Source: Linanthus parryae (taxonomy: Eukaryota; Streptophyta; Magnoliopsida; Ericales; Polemoniaceae). From it: a stretch of DNA of 64,000 nucleotides. Location: positions 47,673,863 to 47,737,862 of the forward strand of contig JALGPY010000010.1 in assembly GCA_023055425.1 (NCBI GenBank), in the 5' to 3' direction. Shown here piece by piece: positions 34,919 through 46,319 of this stretch. A program made the translations under genes and the position numbers. Under the pieces are notes generated by a model that made no database searches, was not told the DNA's origin, and was given only the letters and a program-made list of their open reading frames with translations. Within the stretch, counting starts at the first letter, position 1; each line of letters opens with the position of its first letter.

Positions 34919-35306
34919 TGAGTTTATAAACCACTTTAATCTAGAAGGATTGAATTAATAAAAGTCATGTGATATATCAAGTACTCATGTTTCTCACTTC
35001 GAAAATATGTTTAAATCAGTTTCTGCTCCATACTTAAATCACAAGACTGGTAAAATAAAACAAGTCATTGATCATTTATCTTTGTAGAAAATTACGTTTT
35101 ATCTTAATTCATTCACAAACGTTCGCGTCAAAAATCATACAAAAGTTGCAACAATTCAAACTTCTCAATCATGATGATATAGATTACAGAGGAATTATTT
35201 GTGTAACGAGTCTCGTTGTTGAGCAATGTTTATCAAATTTTTAAGACAACATGCTTACCACGTAGTCCAATCTGAAAGCAAAATCATAGTTTGCATGAAA
35301 CAAAAA
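34919..35306. other. Flanking DNA between element D and the NF-YB-like gene
   Basis: AT-rich sequence of about 390 bp with no recognisable gene or repeat. It is the downstream flank of the minus-strand NF-YB-like gene. Confidence 0.5.
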
Positions 35307-35312
35307 TTTATT
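35307..35312 (-). terminator. Possible polyadenylation signal of the NF-YB-like gene
   Basis: AATAAA on the minus strand about 100 bp after the stop codon, in an AT-rich context. Plant signals are loose, so this is suggestive only. Confidence 0.4.
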
Positions 35313-35409
35313 GATCAAAACATAATACTAAATAAGTTTCAGCTCATGCAACATAAGTACCAATTCAGAATGCAATAAGTTCACATAAATAGTTCATACT
35401 CGAATTAAA

Positions 35410-36697
35410 TTAAGGCATGCTTGGCCCGTCTCGAAGAAGATCCTCCCACTCAAAATCCACATCAAACATTTCAATGCCATTTGGGATATTACTAGCTGCT
35501 TGTTGAAACACTTTAGGTTGCACCTGTTGTGACGTTGCCGACGACGAGACATGCTGAGCACGGGGATGAATTATAGGTTCAAAATCATCGTCGCATTGCT
35601 TGACAACCTGGTTTTCTTTGGCATCATGATTTTCTTGTCTCGCCACATGACGATACTTATTGAGATATTCAGTCAAGATATCTGCGTATGCGCTGAATCC
35701 TTGGTCTCCGAGCGCGTACAAAAGGTCCTCGCCATTGACCGTGGTGCGCATCTCATCCTTACAATGCTTATTGGCCACCCTGGTAATGTGGCGGATGAAG
35801 GTTGTGACATGATGTTGCATACTATCTTTTGATTCACCCCTTATCATGGCATCACCAGGCAGCGCCTTCCGCATTATCTTGGTGATGGAGGGGATGGAAA
35901 AGAAATTCTCCTTGTCGCGTGATGCACCTACACATTCAATGTGAGAATCATAGAAATAAATGTTAGTGCATATGTACTATTTTCAAAGTCTAAAGTATTA
36001 TCTCGAGAGTGTAGAAATATCATTGAATACATGATGAGGGCTTACCATGTACTAAGATTTATGTGAAATATTTAATAGTAAACAATAATGATAGGGAACT
36101 GATAATTACGACACACAATTTAGCAGTGAATCAACAATTTGAAGTTGTTTATCTCAGATGGGTCTTGCCAGCTCGAGAATTAGAAAACATGGACTTTGTA
36201 AATTTTTTTTTCTTTAATTACGTTTTCTCATACACTCATAAACAATACTTCAATGTCCAAAGATGCTATAAGAACAAGTTTGCTTGTACTTTTTTAGAAG
36301 TATTGTTCATAAAGGAACTAGATTACTTGCTACATTATATGAGATGATGAAATATCAAACACAAAAATCTACTACAAGGCTCAATAATCTATTAGACATG
36401 ATATCTGATTTAACTACAAGAAGAAAAAAATTCAAGACAAATCTATCATTTGTTTGAAGATTCGTGTGAACGTTCAAGCAACTAAGAAGTACTGGGATTC
36501 CATATTCTTTATCTCACAAAATTACAAAATAGATTTGCAGCTAGCTAAAGGACCCGGATCCTTTTTTTTCTTCTCATTTATATTATGAAAATTTCAATTA
36601 CATACAATGTTGTTGAATATAATAGGTCAATGTTAGAATTACCTGACTTCATCTTTCCTTTATTCTTGGCAGAGTTCTGTGCTTTTCCACCCTCCAT
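35410..36697 (-). CDS. NF-YB-like (CBF-B/HAP3-type) histone-fold protein, two exons
   Basis: Exon 1 runs 36697-36643 and exon 2 35927-35410, with a 715-bp intron beginning CAG|GTAATT and ending TGTAG|G. The phase fits, giving a 190-residue protein. Exon 1 is short and basic (MEGGKAQNSAKNKGKMKS). Exon 2 has the NF-YB histone fold: FFSIPSITKIMRKALPG (alpha-1), a long alpha-2 with TTFIRHITRVANKHC, then EMRTTVNGEDLLYALGDQGF and YADILTEYLNKYR. Canonical NF-YB has LPIANISRIMKKALP, EKRKTINGDDLLWAM and TLGFEDY, so this is a divergent member. The tail is polar, then ends acidic and aromatic (DVDFEWEDLLRDGPSMP). NF-YB pairs with NF-YC and NF-YA to bind CCAAT promoters in the nucleus. A TATA-like box precedes exon 1. 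It is the only credible host gene here; silenced or pseudogenic status cannot be judged. Confidence 0.85.
35928..36642 (-). other. Intron of the NF-YB-like gene
   Basis: 715 bp, AT-rich, with GT and AG ends. The plus-strand frame 36063-36347 lies wholly inside it and has no domain. Confidence 0.75.
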
Positions 36698-36760
36698 CTT
36701 TACTCTTCTGTATCTCTTCTTTGACAGTGAAATATGATGTTAATATCACGAAAAGCCAAC

Positions 36761-36770
36761 CATTTATAAG
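36761..36770 (-). promoter_or_regulatory. TATA-like box of the NF-YB-like gene
   Basis: Minus strand CTTATAAATG, about 65-75 bp before the ATG. With a start site about 30 bp downstream it would leave a leader of roughly 35 bp. GGTTGGC follows it on the minus strand. Confidence 0.4.
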
Positions 36771-37606
36771 TTCCAGTGGTAGTCATTTTACGTAAGTTTT
36801 AAATGATAAGAATTAATATTAAAATAATACCTAATATAATCAGATATTTAAAATTGTAATGACTATTGCACCAGCTGGCGCATGATATTATAGGTATCTC
36901 CTTATCTTGTGATGACAGTTTAAAGAAACTTGTTTAAAATTAATTAGACACGTAATAGGATAATTATGTCCAAATTAGTAAAACATGACATCTTAAGAAT
37001 GCTAAGAGTTTGCATAGTTTGAGAAAAAAATAACTTTTTTTAAAAATGTGAATGATTCTTTATACGTTATATCAGCCCTCTTTTTATTATACCATCGCAT
37101 AGAAGTACTAAAACTACGTGATATTTTATAATATACGTAGTACGATTATGCGTGGATTCATTCACTATCAAACTTATGTTAGAAAGTGTTATTTTCTATA
37201 GATTGTTTTCTTGCCTTATTTATATCTGCCTATAATACCTTAATGTATACATTATATTAAAAAGTTCTACTAGTATTTAATTTCTTTTATTATTTAATTC
37301 ACCATTTATTTGTGATTCTCAAATTATGGGATTTTTTTTAAAATAATTAGTAATTAATTATAACCAAATAGATAGGAACACGTAAGAATAAAAATAGATT
37401 TTAGTATAGAATGATAGTTACATATTCAACTCATAACTAAAATAGAAAACCTAACAACACTCCATTCAATAAGGAAAATTTTAAATGGACATAAAATGAG
37501 AAATAAGTTTGAACATATTTTATTTTGTGATAATTTATATTAAATTTCAATTTTTCTTAAGGGATTACCGTTCCATTTATATATTTTAGTTTTACTAAAT
37601 ACCATA
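36771..37606. other. AT-rich intergenic DNA upstream of the NF-YB-like gene
   Basis: Very AT-rich, with no ORF, tRNA or known element that I can recognise. It should hold the upstream promoter of the NF-YB-like gene. Confidence 0.5.
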
Positions 37607-37824
37607 TGTTCCCTCTTTGTCCCCCATTTGACTTTAGGGAGTCATTTTGACCGACTAATTTAGCTAGTGATATGATTTTAAAATGTGTTAATCTTTTCAT
37701 AATATTGTATATTCTTCTTGACAGTACAATATTCTAAAAATTAATAAACTTTTGTATCATATTTTCCGCTACATTAGTCGGTCAAAGTGATTTCCTAAAG
37801 TCAAATGGAGACAAAGAGAGAATA
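37607..37824. mobile_element. MITE with long terminal inverted repeats
   Basis: About 215 bp, non-coding. The left end (TTCCCTCTTTGTCCCCCAT, then TTGACTTTAGGGAGTCATTT and GACCGACTAAT) pairs with the reverse complement of the right end (TCTCTCTTTGTCTCCATTTG, then ACTTTAGGAAATCACTTTGA and CCGACTAATG) over roughly 45 bp. The CCCTC..TGTCCC start resembles Stowaway-type (Tc1/mariner) MITEs, which target TA; TA is present at both edges (ATAT on the left, ATATAA on the right). Confidence 0.8.
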
Positions 37825-38099
37825 TAATGGTAAGAAATTGGAAGGATTGTGAAAGCAAAGTGAATTTACAATTTTTCGGATATAAAATATATTAGTTTCA
37901 ACATCCTCAATATTTTGATTAGTTGATAGATATTCTTTACACAACCCACTGATGATGGAGTTGCAAACAAGCACGAAGGTACACTCAAAAATTCATTGGG
38001 CTAACACTCAATAGAGGAGTAATACTCAGGCTTCTATTCATAAAGTCAAGGAAGAGTTTAGCTTTTCATAGGCAACGACACAGACTAATCAAGAATGCA
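37825..38099. other. Flank of element J, unassigned
   Basis: No gene seen. It probably contains the 3' untranslated part of element J, but no polypurine tract or LTR is evident. Confidence 0.35.
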
Positions 38100-38530
38100 T
38101 TAATAAAAATTGACCAAATTAACGCGCTTATTAAAGAAATGATAGCCACTCAACAGTAAATTTTCCAATTTCCTGAGAATTTCAGTAATCTCCTCCATCA
38201 GCATTCCTTCTTTCATACCAAAAATGAATATCCGGTTTCCTTGATCTAAGTGTCTGATTTCCATCATTCTCTCCCGGCAAAAAGAACTCTCCTCCAGAGG
38301 GTGGTAATGATGCAAGAATTCGGGATGGATAGTATGAAACTCATCCTCTATGATCCAAGTGATGACGACGTCTGGGCGGGCTACCCACTTGACAAGGATC
38401 CTACGGAAAATACCTCCATTTGTGGGAACATCTTGGCCGTCAAGTGCCTCGGAAATTATGCTGGCCTTGTACGAGGGGAGTGGTGGAGCCTTTGGGTCAT
38501 AGGTTGTGGGGGTTGAAGAGGATCCGGTTG
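38100..38530 (-). pseudogene. C-terminal chromodomain-like segment of element J
   Basis: Minus-strand frame with APPLPSYKASIISEALDG, then a chromodomain-like core IFRRILVKWVARPDVVITWI and EDEFHTIHPEFLHHYHP. The VKW...W spacing fits the conserved core of chromodomains fused to plant Ty3 integrases. The frame 38582-38100 begins in LTR K by chance; J sequence starts at 38530. Confidence 0.6.
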
Positions 38531-38534
38531 AAAT

Positions 38535-39937
38535 TGTAGGGTTTTGTAATAGATCGTGCAGCGGAAATAAACAAATAATCATCCATACAAGACCCTCTAA
38601 CGATCACAAGTCTAGATATCATAACGATGGTAGGGGTTTGAGTATCAAAATATCTTTTGGTTCTCCTTTGATGACTTTACTCGTGAAAAATTATTCACGT
38701 CTCTATGGCTAGTCCAATCCTAGGATTGAATCTGGATCCTTCAAGCCTTTGTGCTAGCTAGGAATGAAGGAAGAAGAAGATCACGCAAACCCGAGCAAGG
38801 AGGGGGTGACACCTCCTTGAGGACGACGGGGTGAGGGGAGGCAGTAAGGGGGTTTCGACCCTCTTAGTGTTTTGTCTCTCTCCTTGTTTTTCTCTCCTAC
38901 TCAAAGTATGTTATGAGCATTAGCTTTGAGAAAAAGCTAGGAGTGTCCTTTATATAGTCCAACAACTCCTTGTTGACTGCATAAAAGCCCCTATCCTAAT
39001 CCTTTTCATACAAGGATTAGTCCAACTTGCAAATTAGTCCTACGAAGTTTGAAAGTAGTTGCGTATTGATCCTTCTTTTTAATAAATCATATTAGTTCTC
39101 AAGTCCGGTCTAATCCATAGGGAGTGTGACCCCATAGATTTCTACTTAGTTTGTAGTAAAATTTACTAACATGGAGCGGCCTCTAGCAAGACATCCACGC
39201 TACCCAACTAATAGAAATAGTCATATGAAAAACCTTGTGCAAGTATTGTCTCATCCCTTTGTCTCTATATCAGGATTGGAAACGATACATACAAGTCACA
39301 CTCGTATATCCAATCCTTAGTTTCTCGATTTTGGGAATAGTCTTATCCATGCAGATAACATCAATATCCTATATTGATTTATCAGAGTCTGGCCAGACAT
39401 TCTATAAGCACCATCCCTCGAGTGGCCGTGGATATTTGCTCCCGTAATGTGGGAGGGACAAATTCTATCTACGTCACTACCATATCTAAGCTTCATTCCT
39501 TATTGTATCCTACTAACGCCTTTATTACTACCCAGTTATGGTGTAGCGCTTGACGATGTCAAAACACAATATTCCACAACTTGAGGATCTAGTGACTTCA
39601 AGTCTAAGGATGAAAATATCGTTGTCACTACGAGAAGAACTTGGTGACTTTAGATAACCTGTATGTAGCCTTTCGTTGTGGGTGAATCCAGTATGCCATT
39701 ACTCCTAATGCATACCCATGTGTTGGATCGTGATATCTCCATATCAATCCAACCCCATACTAGTCTATAGTTGACTGTCCTGTTAATCAATATAATTGAC
39801 TAGGGATATTTAAGAATATAACATTTGTATTTTAAGGACTTCATTCATGTTAACATATCTCCATATCGATAACATAATGAATAGTAAATCCATAAATGTC
39901 ACAAGAAATAGATTGCCTCTAGGTCATATTTCCAACA
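38535..39937 (-). repeat. K: solo LTR of a copia element related to N
   Basis: Minus-strand TGTTGGAAATATGACCTAG to AAAACCCTACA, 1,403 bp. It aligns along its length with the 3' LTR of N (48607-50032). No internal sequence is attached. The five bases on each side are GAAAT and TAAAT, an imperfect target-site duplication, as expected for an old insertion reduced by LTR-LTR recombination. Confidence 0.8.
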
Positions 39938-40341
39938 TAAATGTGCTATGATAAGGGAGAAAATATTCCACGTTAAAGATTGGGCTACTAGCCATTTCAA
40001 AAGGTGTGTGTAGTTGGTAAGCATTAGGACCTAACTTCAAAGAGTACAATGAAGCCCTATGGCACGCACATGAAAATTCTTGAAAGAGTTCTCGGAATAT
40101 CGCTCAAGACACACACTGACCATGACATAATTTCCTTCCTGAAAATCCATATTACGTTGGTGCGAGTTGGCTAGAAGAAGACAATCTTCATTACTTCGCG
40201 AGATGTTCTCCGTAATTATGAATGCGTCAAAAGACTTGGTTAGTCCAAATGATCTAGAATCGATGAGTAACTTGACAAGATCAATTGGATGGCGAGGGGT
40301 CATTGTGTGAACTATCTCGAAGGGTTCTTTGAAAGACAATA
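39938..40341 (-). pseudogene. Integrase C-terminal part of element J
   Basis: The minus-strand frame 40339-40037 has KEPFEIVHTMTPRHPIDLV and NYVMVSVCLERY, matching the post-core integrase region of Ty3 elements (PFEIV..., GD.VMV...). It sits between the solo LTRs K and L. Confidence 0.65.
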
Positions 40342-41569
40342 TGTAGGCAAGTAAAGCATGATCAATATTCTATAAGGGGGGGGGGGTTAATAGAGTATGG
40401 AAACTTTTGCTAAAAGAGTGGTTTTCAAGCAAAGTATAAGGATCAGAGAGTGTTTCAAGGCCTTGAATTCAGATTCAAGCCTTTGAAACTAAAACTGATA
40501 AACACAAAAGTTACTGATCTTTTTCAAGGCCTTGAAATGCCTTTCAAGGTCTTGACTGAAAACTTGGTTTGAAGCAGTTAACAGATGAGTATAGAACTGA
40601 AAAGTAAATGAAAGGGACACATAGATTTTACAGAGTTCAGTCCTCAATGACCTACTTCTCTTCCTGAGGGATCTAATTCATGCATGGTTTTCAACAGACT
40701 TCTTATTAATCAAAAGCTAAGTCCTTAATCTCAAGCACATAGATTTTCCTTACTCTGTTACAACTTGTGGTTCTCACTAACCTATATAGTACCTGCTCTA
40801 TCTAACTGATTCAATAAGAATCTCTTGTTGTTCACCTGAACAACACCACAAGATTAAGATGTGACAAGTATTAACAGAATGATATACAAATGAAGTACAG
40901 AATGAAGAACACTGAAACGCAGTGAAGCAGTTAAGTCTGCAGGGATCTCTTGGAACTTGGATTGAATGGTTTTGATTTTATTCTGTGTTGCTTGGTGATC
41001 CCTGATAGCAGTTTGAATCTCTGTAATGTTCAGCACATCGAATTTTCTCTCAACAACCTTCTTTTTCTGCTTGTTTGAAATGCAAAATATATAGGATCTT
41101 CTTCAACATAATTTTCTTAAAATAAGCAACAAATCTTTGACTCTTTAATAGCTTAATTCCAACGTCTAGTGGCTTGATATCTTCCAAGATATTGATCCGA
41201 TCTTCCATCTGCAGGGCTTAGGAAAGTCCAGACATAATTCCATAATTGTAGTATCAATCTGCAAGCTAGATTTCCTTCTCTGCATATCAGTAAATAAGGA
41301 AACTTTCCCTGCAAAATAGATAGCTAAAAATCCCAGCAAATACTCAGACAAAACAATGAGATTTAACATGTAATAAACCACCATATTAGTTTGTATTTCA
41401 TCATTTAAAGTAGCAATCAAGTATAAGATATTTAAGATTGAATTTAGGGATGAAATCCCCCTGAGTTCCTGCTTATGAACTGCTGTTCAGTTTCAAGGCC
41501 GAGAAAACAGTTTCAATGCTTCGAAACCAAAACTAGTTTCAAATCTTTGAAACAGGCTGTGAACTTACA
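40342..41569 (-). repeat. L: solo LTR of a Sirevirus-like element
   Basis: Minus-strand TGTAAGTTCACAGCC to CTTGCCTACA, 1,228 bp, close in structure to the LTRs of B and D. It has TTCAAGGCCTTGAA at 40454-40467 and 40523-40536 and the G-run hairpin at about 40366-40398. It splits the integrase of J after the GKS-type codons. The flanking five bases (CAATA, CTCTT) do not match, so no target-site duplication remains. Confidence 0.75.
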
Positions 41570-41999
41570 CTCTTGCCAATTCACCAAGTGATGGAGTTGT
41601 AAGCAAACTCAACAGTTGGGAGAACCAAGTCCCAAAGTCCTGGTTTGTCTTGATCAATGCACCACAATAAGTATCTTAAGTTGTGGTTAACAAATCTGTT
41701 TGACCATCGGTTTGTAGATGATAGGCATATGAAAATTTTAGTTGAGACTCGAACAATTTCCATAGCATTCGCCAAAAATAAATCACAAACTTGACATCGC
41801 AATCATAAACAATGGATGTAGGCAATACATGGAGACGCATAAAAAGAACATTTTGCAACATGTGAAGCATTTTTTGTCTTGTTGCAAGAAATGAAATGCA
41901 CGGCCTTAGAGAATCTATACGCCACGACCATAATAGAATCATGCCCTCGCGCAGTCTTTGGTAGGAAAAGAACGAAATCCATACCTTTTCAAGGTTCAT
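41570..41999 (-). pseudogene. Integrase core of element J
   Basis: Minus-strand motifs: LPTSIVYDCDVKFVIYFWRM and YHLQTDGQTD, then DQDKPGLWDLVLPTVEFAYN. These are Ty3 integrase core motifs. The frames are shifted between them, so it is dead. Confidence 0.7.
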
Positions 42000-42091
42000 G
42001 TGAAACTAGGAATGGAGTGTACAATCATGTATGTTTCTTCTATACTTTCGAAAACATTTTATTGCGTCTTAAGTGTCCACCAAGTCCTCCT

Positions 42092-42700
42092 TTATGTAAC
42101 TCCTAAATAAGAAGGTCTCTCATTGATGGGCGATAAATGCAGAGTTTGGAACCCCCTAAAGATGTAGCCATATCGAATAAAAAAATCAACATGATCACGA
42201 CTATCTTCATCTTTGACATCATGGTAGATACTACCAACGTCAGCACACATGTTATACTCTTCTTTCAGTCTATCAAAGCCAACAAGATGAGCACTCATAG
42301 TCCGTAGCACCATATTAACACGACTCAAAGCATTAGAAACTTTATTTTCAACGCCAACATGATGCTTAAGGACGAAAATGTACTCTTGAAGAAATTCAAC
42401 CAATTTGGCATTCCTCCAGTTTAAGTTCCTTTGAGAATGTAAGTATCATAAAGCTGTGTGATCAAAGTAAACTAAAATCTTTTGAAATAACAAATAGTAC
42501 TCCAAAAGCAAAGTGCTTGCACAAAAACATAAAATTCCTTGTCATAGGTTGGATTCTTTAATTTTGCTCCATTAGGTTTCTCAATGAAGAATGTAATGTG
42601 ATGACCTTCTTGACATAGTATCCCTCCAATGCCTACTCCTTGAAGCATCACACAAGACTTCAAAAAGTTTAAAAAGTTAGGATGTCTCAAAAAAAGAGTT
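42092..42700 (-). pseudogene. RNase H and linker of element J
   Basis: The frame 42690-42472 reads VMLQGVGIGGILCQEGHHIT and FFIEKPNGAKLKNPTYDKEF, an RNase H of Ty3 type in which the first catalytic Asp (normally CDAS) is replaced by MLQG. The frame 42403-42092 has VEFLQEYIFVLKHHVGVENK and VSNALSRV, the RNase H end and linker. A polypeptide break lies between the two. Confidence 0.7.
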
Positions 42701-42934
42701 TTTCCATCTTGTCCCTGCTCTCGTCGAACCCTTAGAAGTTGTATGCATCCCCTTGAACTCTCCTTGTTTCATGCAATCAATGTCCAGTGATAAGAGATGT
42801 AATGGAACTAAACCATTTAAAGAATATTTGGTAGAACAGGGCCAAACCATGAAAGCTTCAATCTTCTGAGATGATCTTGGATGTAGACCATTCCCTGATA
42901 GTTGTAACTTTAGAAGAATTTTAACTGGTATTCC

Positions 42935-43160
42935 CTAGAAAGGAACAACAAAGCTAAGGAATACAGATTGAGCTGGTAGGAAATAACACTTCTTTAAGTT
43001 AATAAAAAAATATTCATAAAGTTTTAAGAGAACTAGTTGAATGTGCTCCATATGATCATCCATTGGTTCGCTAAATATCAGGATATTGTCAAAATACACA
43101 AAAATGAAAGCACTCCCCCTCAAACGTAGTGTCCCAAGTTGCACTTGTAACATTTTCCAC
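42935..43160 (-). pseudogene. RT fragment of element J
   Basis: The minus strand encodes AFIFVYFDNILIFSEPMDDH and FINLKKCYFLPAQSVFLSF. This is the Ty3 RT catalytic strand and the following helix, but the site reads FDN instead of FDD, so a catalytic Asp is lost. Confidence 0.75.
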
Positions 43161-43641
43161 TACACATAGTCGTGCACCCATCTCTTTTGGGAATATGTGG
43201 CTATCAGTTTGACCAAAATGGTAAAATTTAAATGTAATTTTCAGACAAGTTGCCCAATATATACATTGGAGCCTGAAACATTTAGACACCTCTTTATGAA
43301 TTGGTAAGGGATTGGTTTGCTTCGTCTATAAGCTAAAGGACGGACAATCGTCTGTCTCTTATACGGACTGGCTTGCGTAATGAATTTGCAAAGTCAGGAT
43401 GTTCCAAGGTAAATTTTCTTTATTTTTTGGACAATTTGTAAATACATGAATAATCCAGTCTCTTGTGATGTAAGTAGCACTCTGGCGCCATGTGCAACAT
43501 TCTAGAACGCGTTTCATCTTTTTTATTCCTTCCTTTAGTATGGCGTTCAGCGGAAAAAATTGCACAACAATGATAACACCCAACCTCCGCTCTGACAAAC
43601 CAACACCATGCCATCAGTCATGGGACTTAAGAAATGCAAGT

Positions 43642-44453
43642 TGATAATTGATGGGGGTGGGGGGAGTGATGGATAATACCCCGAACAACACAATTGTCAT
43701 TTTTATCAAGGACGACATGGAACACAAAATGCTTCGCTCCCCCCCTTACAGATACAACCTCTTGCCATTTATCGTGAAGTTTGTCTTGCATTTAGTCTGG
43801 ATTTCAATTATGTCACGCTCTATGCTGATTGCCTATTTACTTGTTGTAGATAGTGCATCTCAGGCAGACCAACCACTATCCACGTGGCAGCTATCCAGGA
43901 GGTTCGATGGTACTCCAGTATCACGCTATTATTGTCCTTAGATTCGCACTTATCTGTAAGGGGGCTGCGAGACAGGGTCGCCCACGGTACTAAGCGCGCA
44001 GGATTTGTAGGGTTCAAGTGGCTTGGAGGTTAGAGTGAAGCACGTCGTGCGCGAACATCAACATTTGCGCGCGACCCTTGTCAATTTTCTGAGAGATCTG
44101 ATGAAAACATGTCCTATATACACAGATAATCGTTGGGACGTGCCCTACACACACAGACGATCGTGCAACATTCCCTCTATATACGGGTATAGTGCTATGA
44201 ACAAGGTGGTTATCTCGCCATCAGTTAAGGCCGCATTAAGCTCTCGTAATGGCACTGTTGTACCCTATATATGGGAACGGTGACCTTCCTTAACAACTCT
44301 CGGATCTCTAGCTAATCATTAGACTGTCTCTCTCTCAAGCAATTGGCAAGAGCTTACTCTTTCCCCACACCCTTACTCTCACTCTCTATGCATTGTTATT
44401 TCTCTTGTTCTTATTCCGTATGACATGTGTACGCTTGGATCCTCTTGTACACA
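43642..44453 (+). repeat. Putative 5' LTR of element M
   Basis: The 3' edge ends CTTGTACACA just before a primer-binding-site-like sequence. The 5' edge is a guess (TGATAATTGATGGGGG). CCTATATATGGG at about 44266-44277 could be a TATA box. No second copy was found. Confidence 0.35.
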
Positions 44454-44454
44454 T

Positions 44455-44475
44455 TTGGTGAACCCGACGTGAACA
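44455..44475 (+). promoter_or_regulatory. Primer-binding-site-like sequence of element M
   Basis: TTGGTGAACCCGACGTGAAC directly follows the LTR end and precedes gag by about 35 bp. The tRNA was not identified. Confidence 0.4.
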
Positions 44476-44508
44476 CCACCTTCAAAGTTTTTGAATTTTT
44501 TTGCAACC

Positions 44509-46050
44509 ATGTCTCATGAAGCTAATCCACGTGAAGGCAACCAGTCTCCCTCATGAGAGGGAGTCCCAAGAGAGGAGGTTCCAGCCATCACCACCTACAC
44601 ATATGTTCTAACACAACCAACGCCTGGAAATAATAAGATCTTGGAGGCGCTGAGCGCGACGATTCAGAGCCAAGCCAGGGCTATGTAGGTCCAATATGCC
44701 CAAATAGCCTAGATTATGGCCATTCTGGGAGGAATTACACAAAACTCCGCTCAGGGGACTCTAGCCCCTCCAGGAGAAACCGCGACACTCTCTCCTCCCC
44801 CGCAACACCAGCAACCCCCTCTCCCCTTGGGGAACCCACCGGGACAACCACCACTGCCCCCAACAGAGCGCACATCTGTTGGAAACCTCCCCACTTACCC
44901 GTCTACGTACTCAGTGCTGCCATCGTATGCCACTGGAGTGCAAGCCAGTTCCCCACCCCCTGTTCAATATGACCCAAACATGCCCTACATACCCGGATTT
45001 GCTGCTACACCCTCGTCGACCCCGGGAGGAAGCGGACCTGCCAATGTGACAACTTTGGAGCAACGCTGGGACAACTTCCTCGCAAATCAGTGTTTCGCAG
45101 ACACTCTTATCCCCAAATTCGATAGTGCGCCACCCATCCCGCCCTATATCTACATGATGCCTAACTCTGTTGGGTACAAGGCACCAAAATGGTAAAAGTT
45201 TGATGAAATCAACGAAAATGCGCAAGAACACGTAATGTCATTCATTGACATGATAGGCCCAGACGGGATGATCCACAGCTGTTAATGCGCGAATTCCCAA
45301 AATCCTTGGGCCCTGTCGCGTACAAATGGTATAGGAATCTAGAGGCGGGTTCTATCAAAACCTGGGAAGACATGGTCAAGAAGTTCTACACCAAGTTCTT
45401 CCAGATTGAGGAGAAGGTCACCACGATACACCTGTCGCGCATGTACCAGAAGCATGATGAAGAAGGCGTTGCTTTCATAAAGAAGTTCAGGACGAAGTCG
45501 CTTGAATGCGTGGATGAGGAGGTCGAGAGTCGTCTTGTTGAAATTTGTCTCCAAGGCAACGAATACAAATGTATGTTAATCAACTTGCAGAAGCCTACTT
45601 TCTCCAAATTAATTGACTGTATCAGGAACATCGAACCCATCGTGGAGAAGTAGAAGCAGAGACGCTCGAACGATCGAGCACCAGGGGCCTCTGGTTTCAA
45701 ATTCGGGAGGCTCAACTACAAGCGAGGGTGAGAGGCTGAGGTGAATGCAGTCTCCATGAACAAACAACAACGAGTTCCGCCAAAGGAAGCACCCCCATTG
45801 CCGTGCTCAATTGGGGAGATAACAAGTCTATGCAAGCAGTGGCAGAAAGATGGAGTCTTACCTGCACTTGAGAGTAGACCCACCGAAGAACAGCTAAGGG
45901 ACCCAAAGTGGTGCGAGTAACACGGTCGGGTGATGCATCCAACGAAAGAATGAAGACAATTAAAGTCGCTGGTGGATAGAAAGATGAGAAAAGGGGAGTT
46001 GTTCATCGACGACCCAACTAAAGATGTGCGCAGCAATCTGTTTCCATCAT
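44509..46050 (+). pseudogene. Gag of element M
   Basis: The frame from ATG 44509 has stops near 44552, 44685 and 44712, then is open to 45195: a proline-rich region followed by LEQRWDNFLANQCF and GYKAPKW. After a frameshift near 45200-45285 the gag core continues (45285-45653): FPKSLGPVAYKWYRNLEAGS, IKTWEDMVKKFYTKFFQIEE, ECVDEEVESRLVEICLQG. Further on, VPPKEAPPLPCSIGEI and RPTEEQLRDPKWCE (about 45775-45920) match the region after the gag core in plant Ty3 elements. Many stops; dead. Confidence 0.75.
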
Positions 46051-46319
46051 ATTCGGAGCAAGAACCAAAAGGAAAAGAAGCAGCTAGTGCATGATCTCGC
46101 GACAGGGAGGGACTGCAACAACTCCCAAACTGACCAATATGCGATGAAGTTAAAAAGTATGTCCACTGAACTATTTCTTGCACGTATGTTGTATTCTGTT
46201 GAGCTCCTCACAAGGATTCTATTAATGCCAAATGACTCTCCCATATGAGAGATCGCTTATCAACTTCTCGCACGTCATTCACCTTGTTGTGCCGCTACAA
46301 TAATTTATAATCAATTGTT

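Larger units (their letters stand above)
38100..43640 (-). mobile_element. Element J: decayed Ty3/gypsy element carrying two solo copia LTRs
   Basis: Minus-strand fragments appear in the order RT, RNase H, integrase and chromodomain-like C-terminus from 43160 down to 38100. Two unrelated LTRs (K, L) interrupt the integrase and its C-terminal end. No LTR of J itself is recognised. The stretch 43161-43640 upstream of RT has minus-strand frames but no recognisable gag or protease motif. Confidence 0.65.

Noticed and set aside
36063..36347. Plus-strand frame of 94 codons
   Set aside because: It lies inside the intron of the NF-YB-like gene, has no domain, and is AT-rich chance sequence.
43359..43614. 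Minus-strand Cys/His-containing frames that might be a gag zinc finger of element J
   Set aside because: Cys and His spacing does not fit CX2CX4HX4C, and neighbouring codons show no gag motifs; left unassigned.
45712..46183. Minus-strand frames over the element M gag
   Set aside because: They are shadows of gag and its following region, which match known gag motifs on the plus strand.
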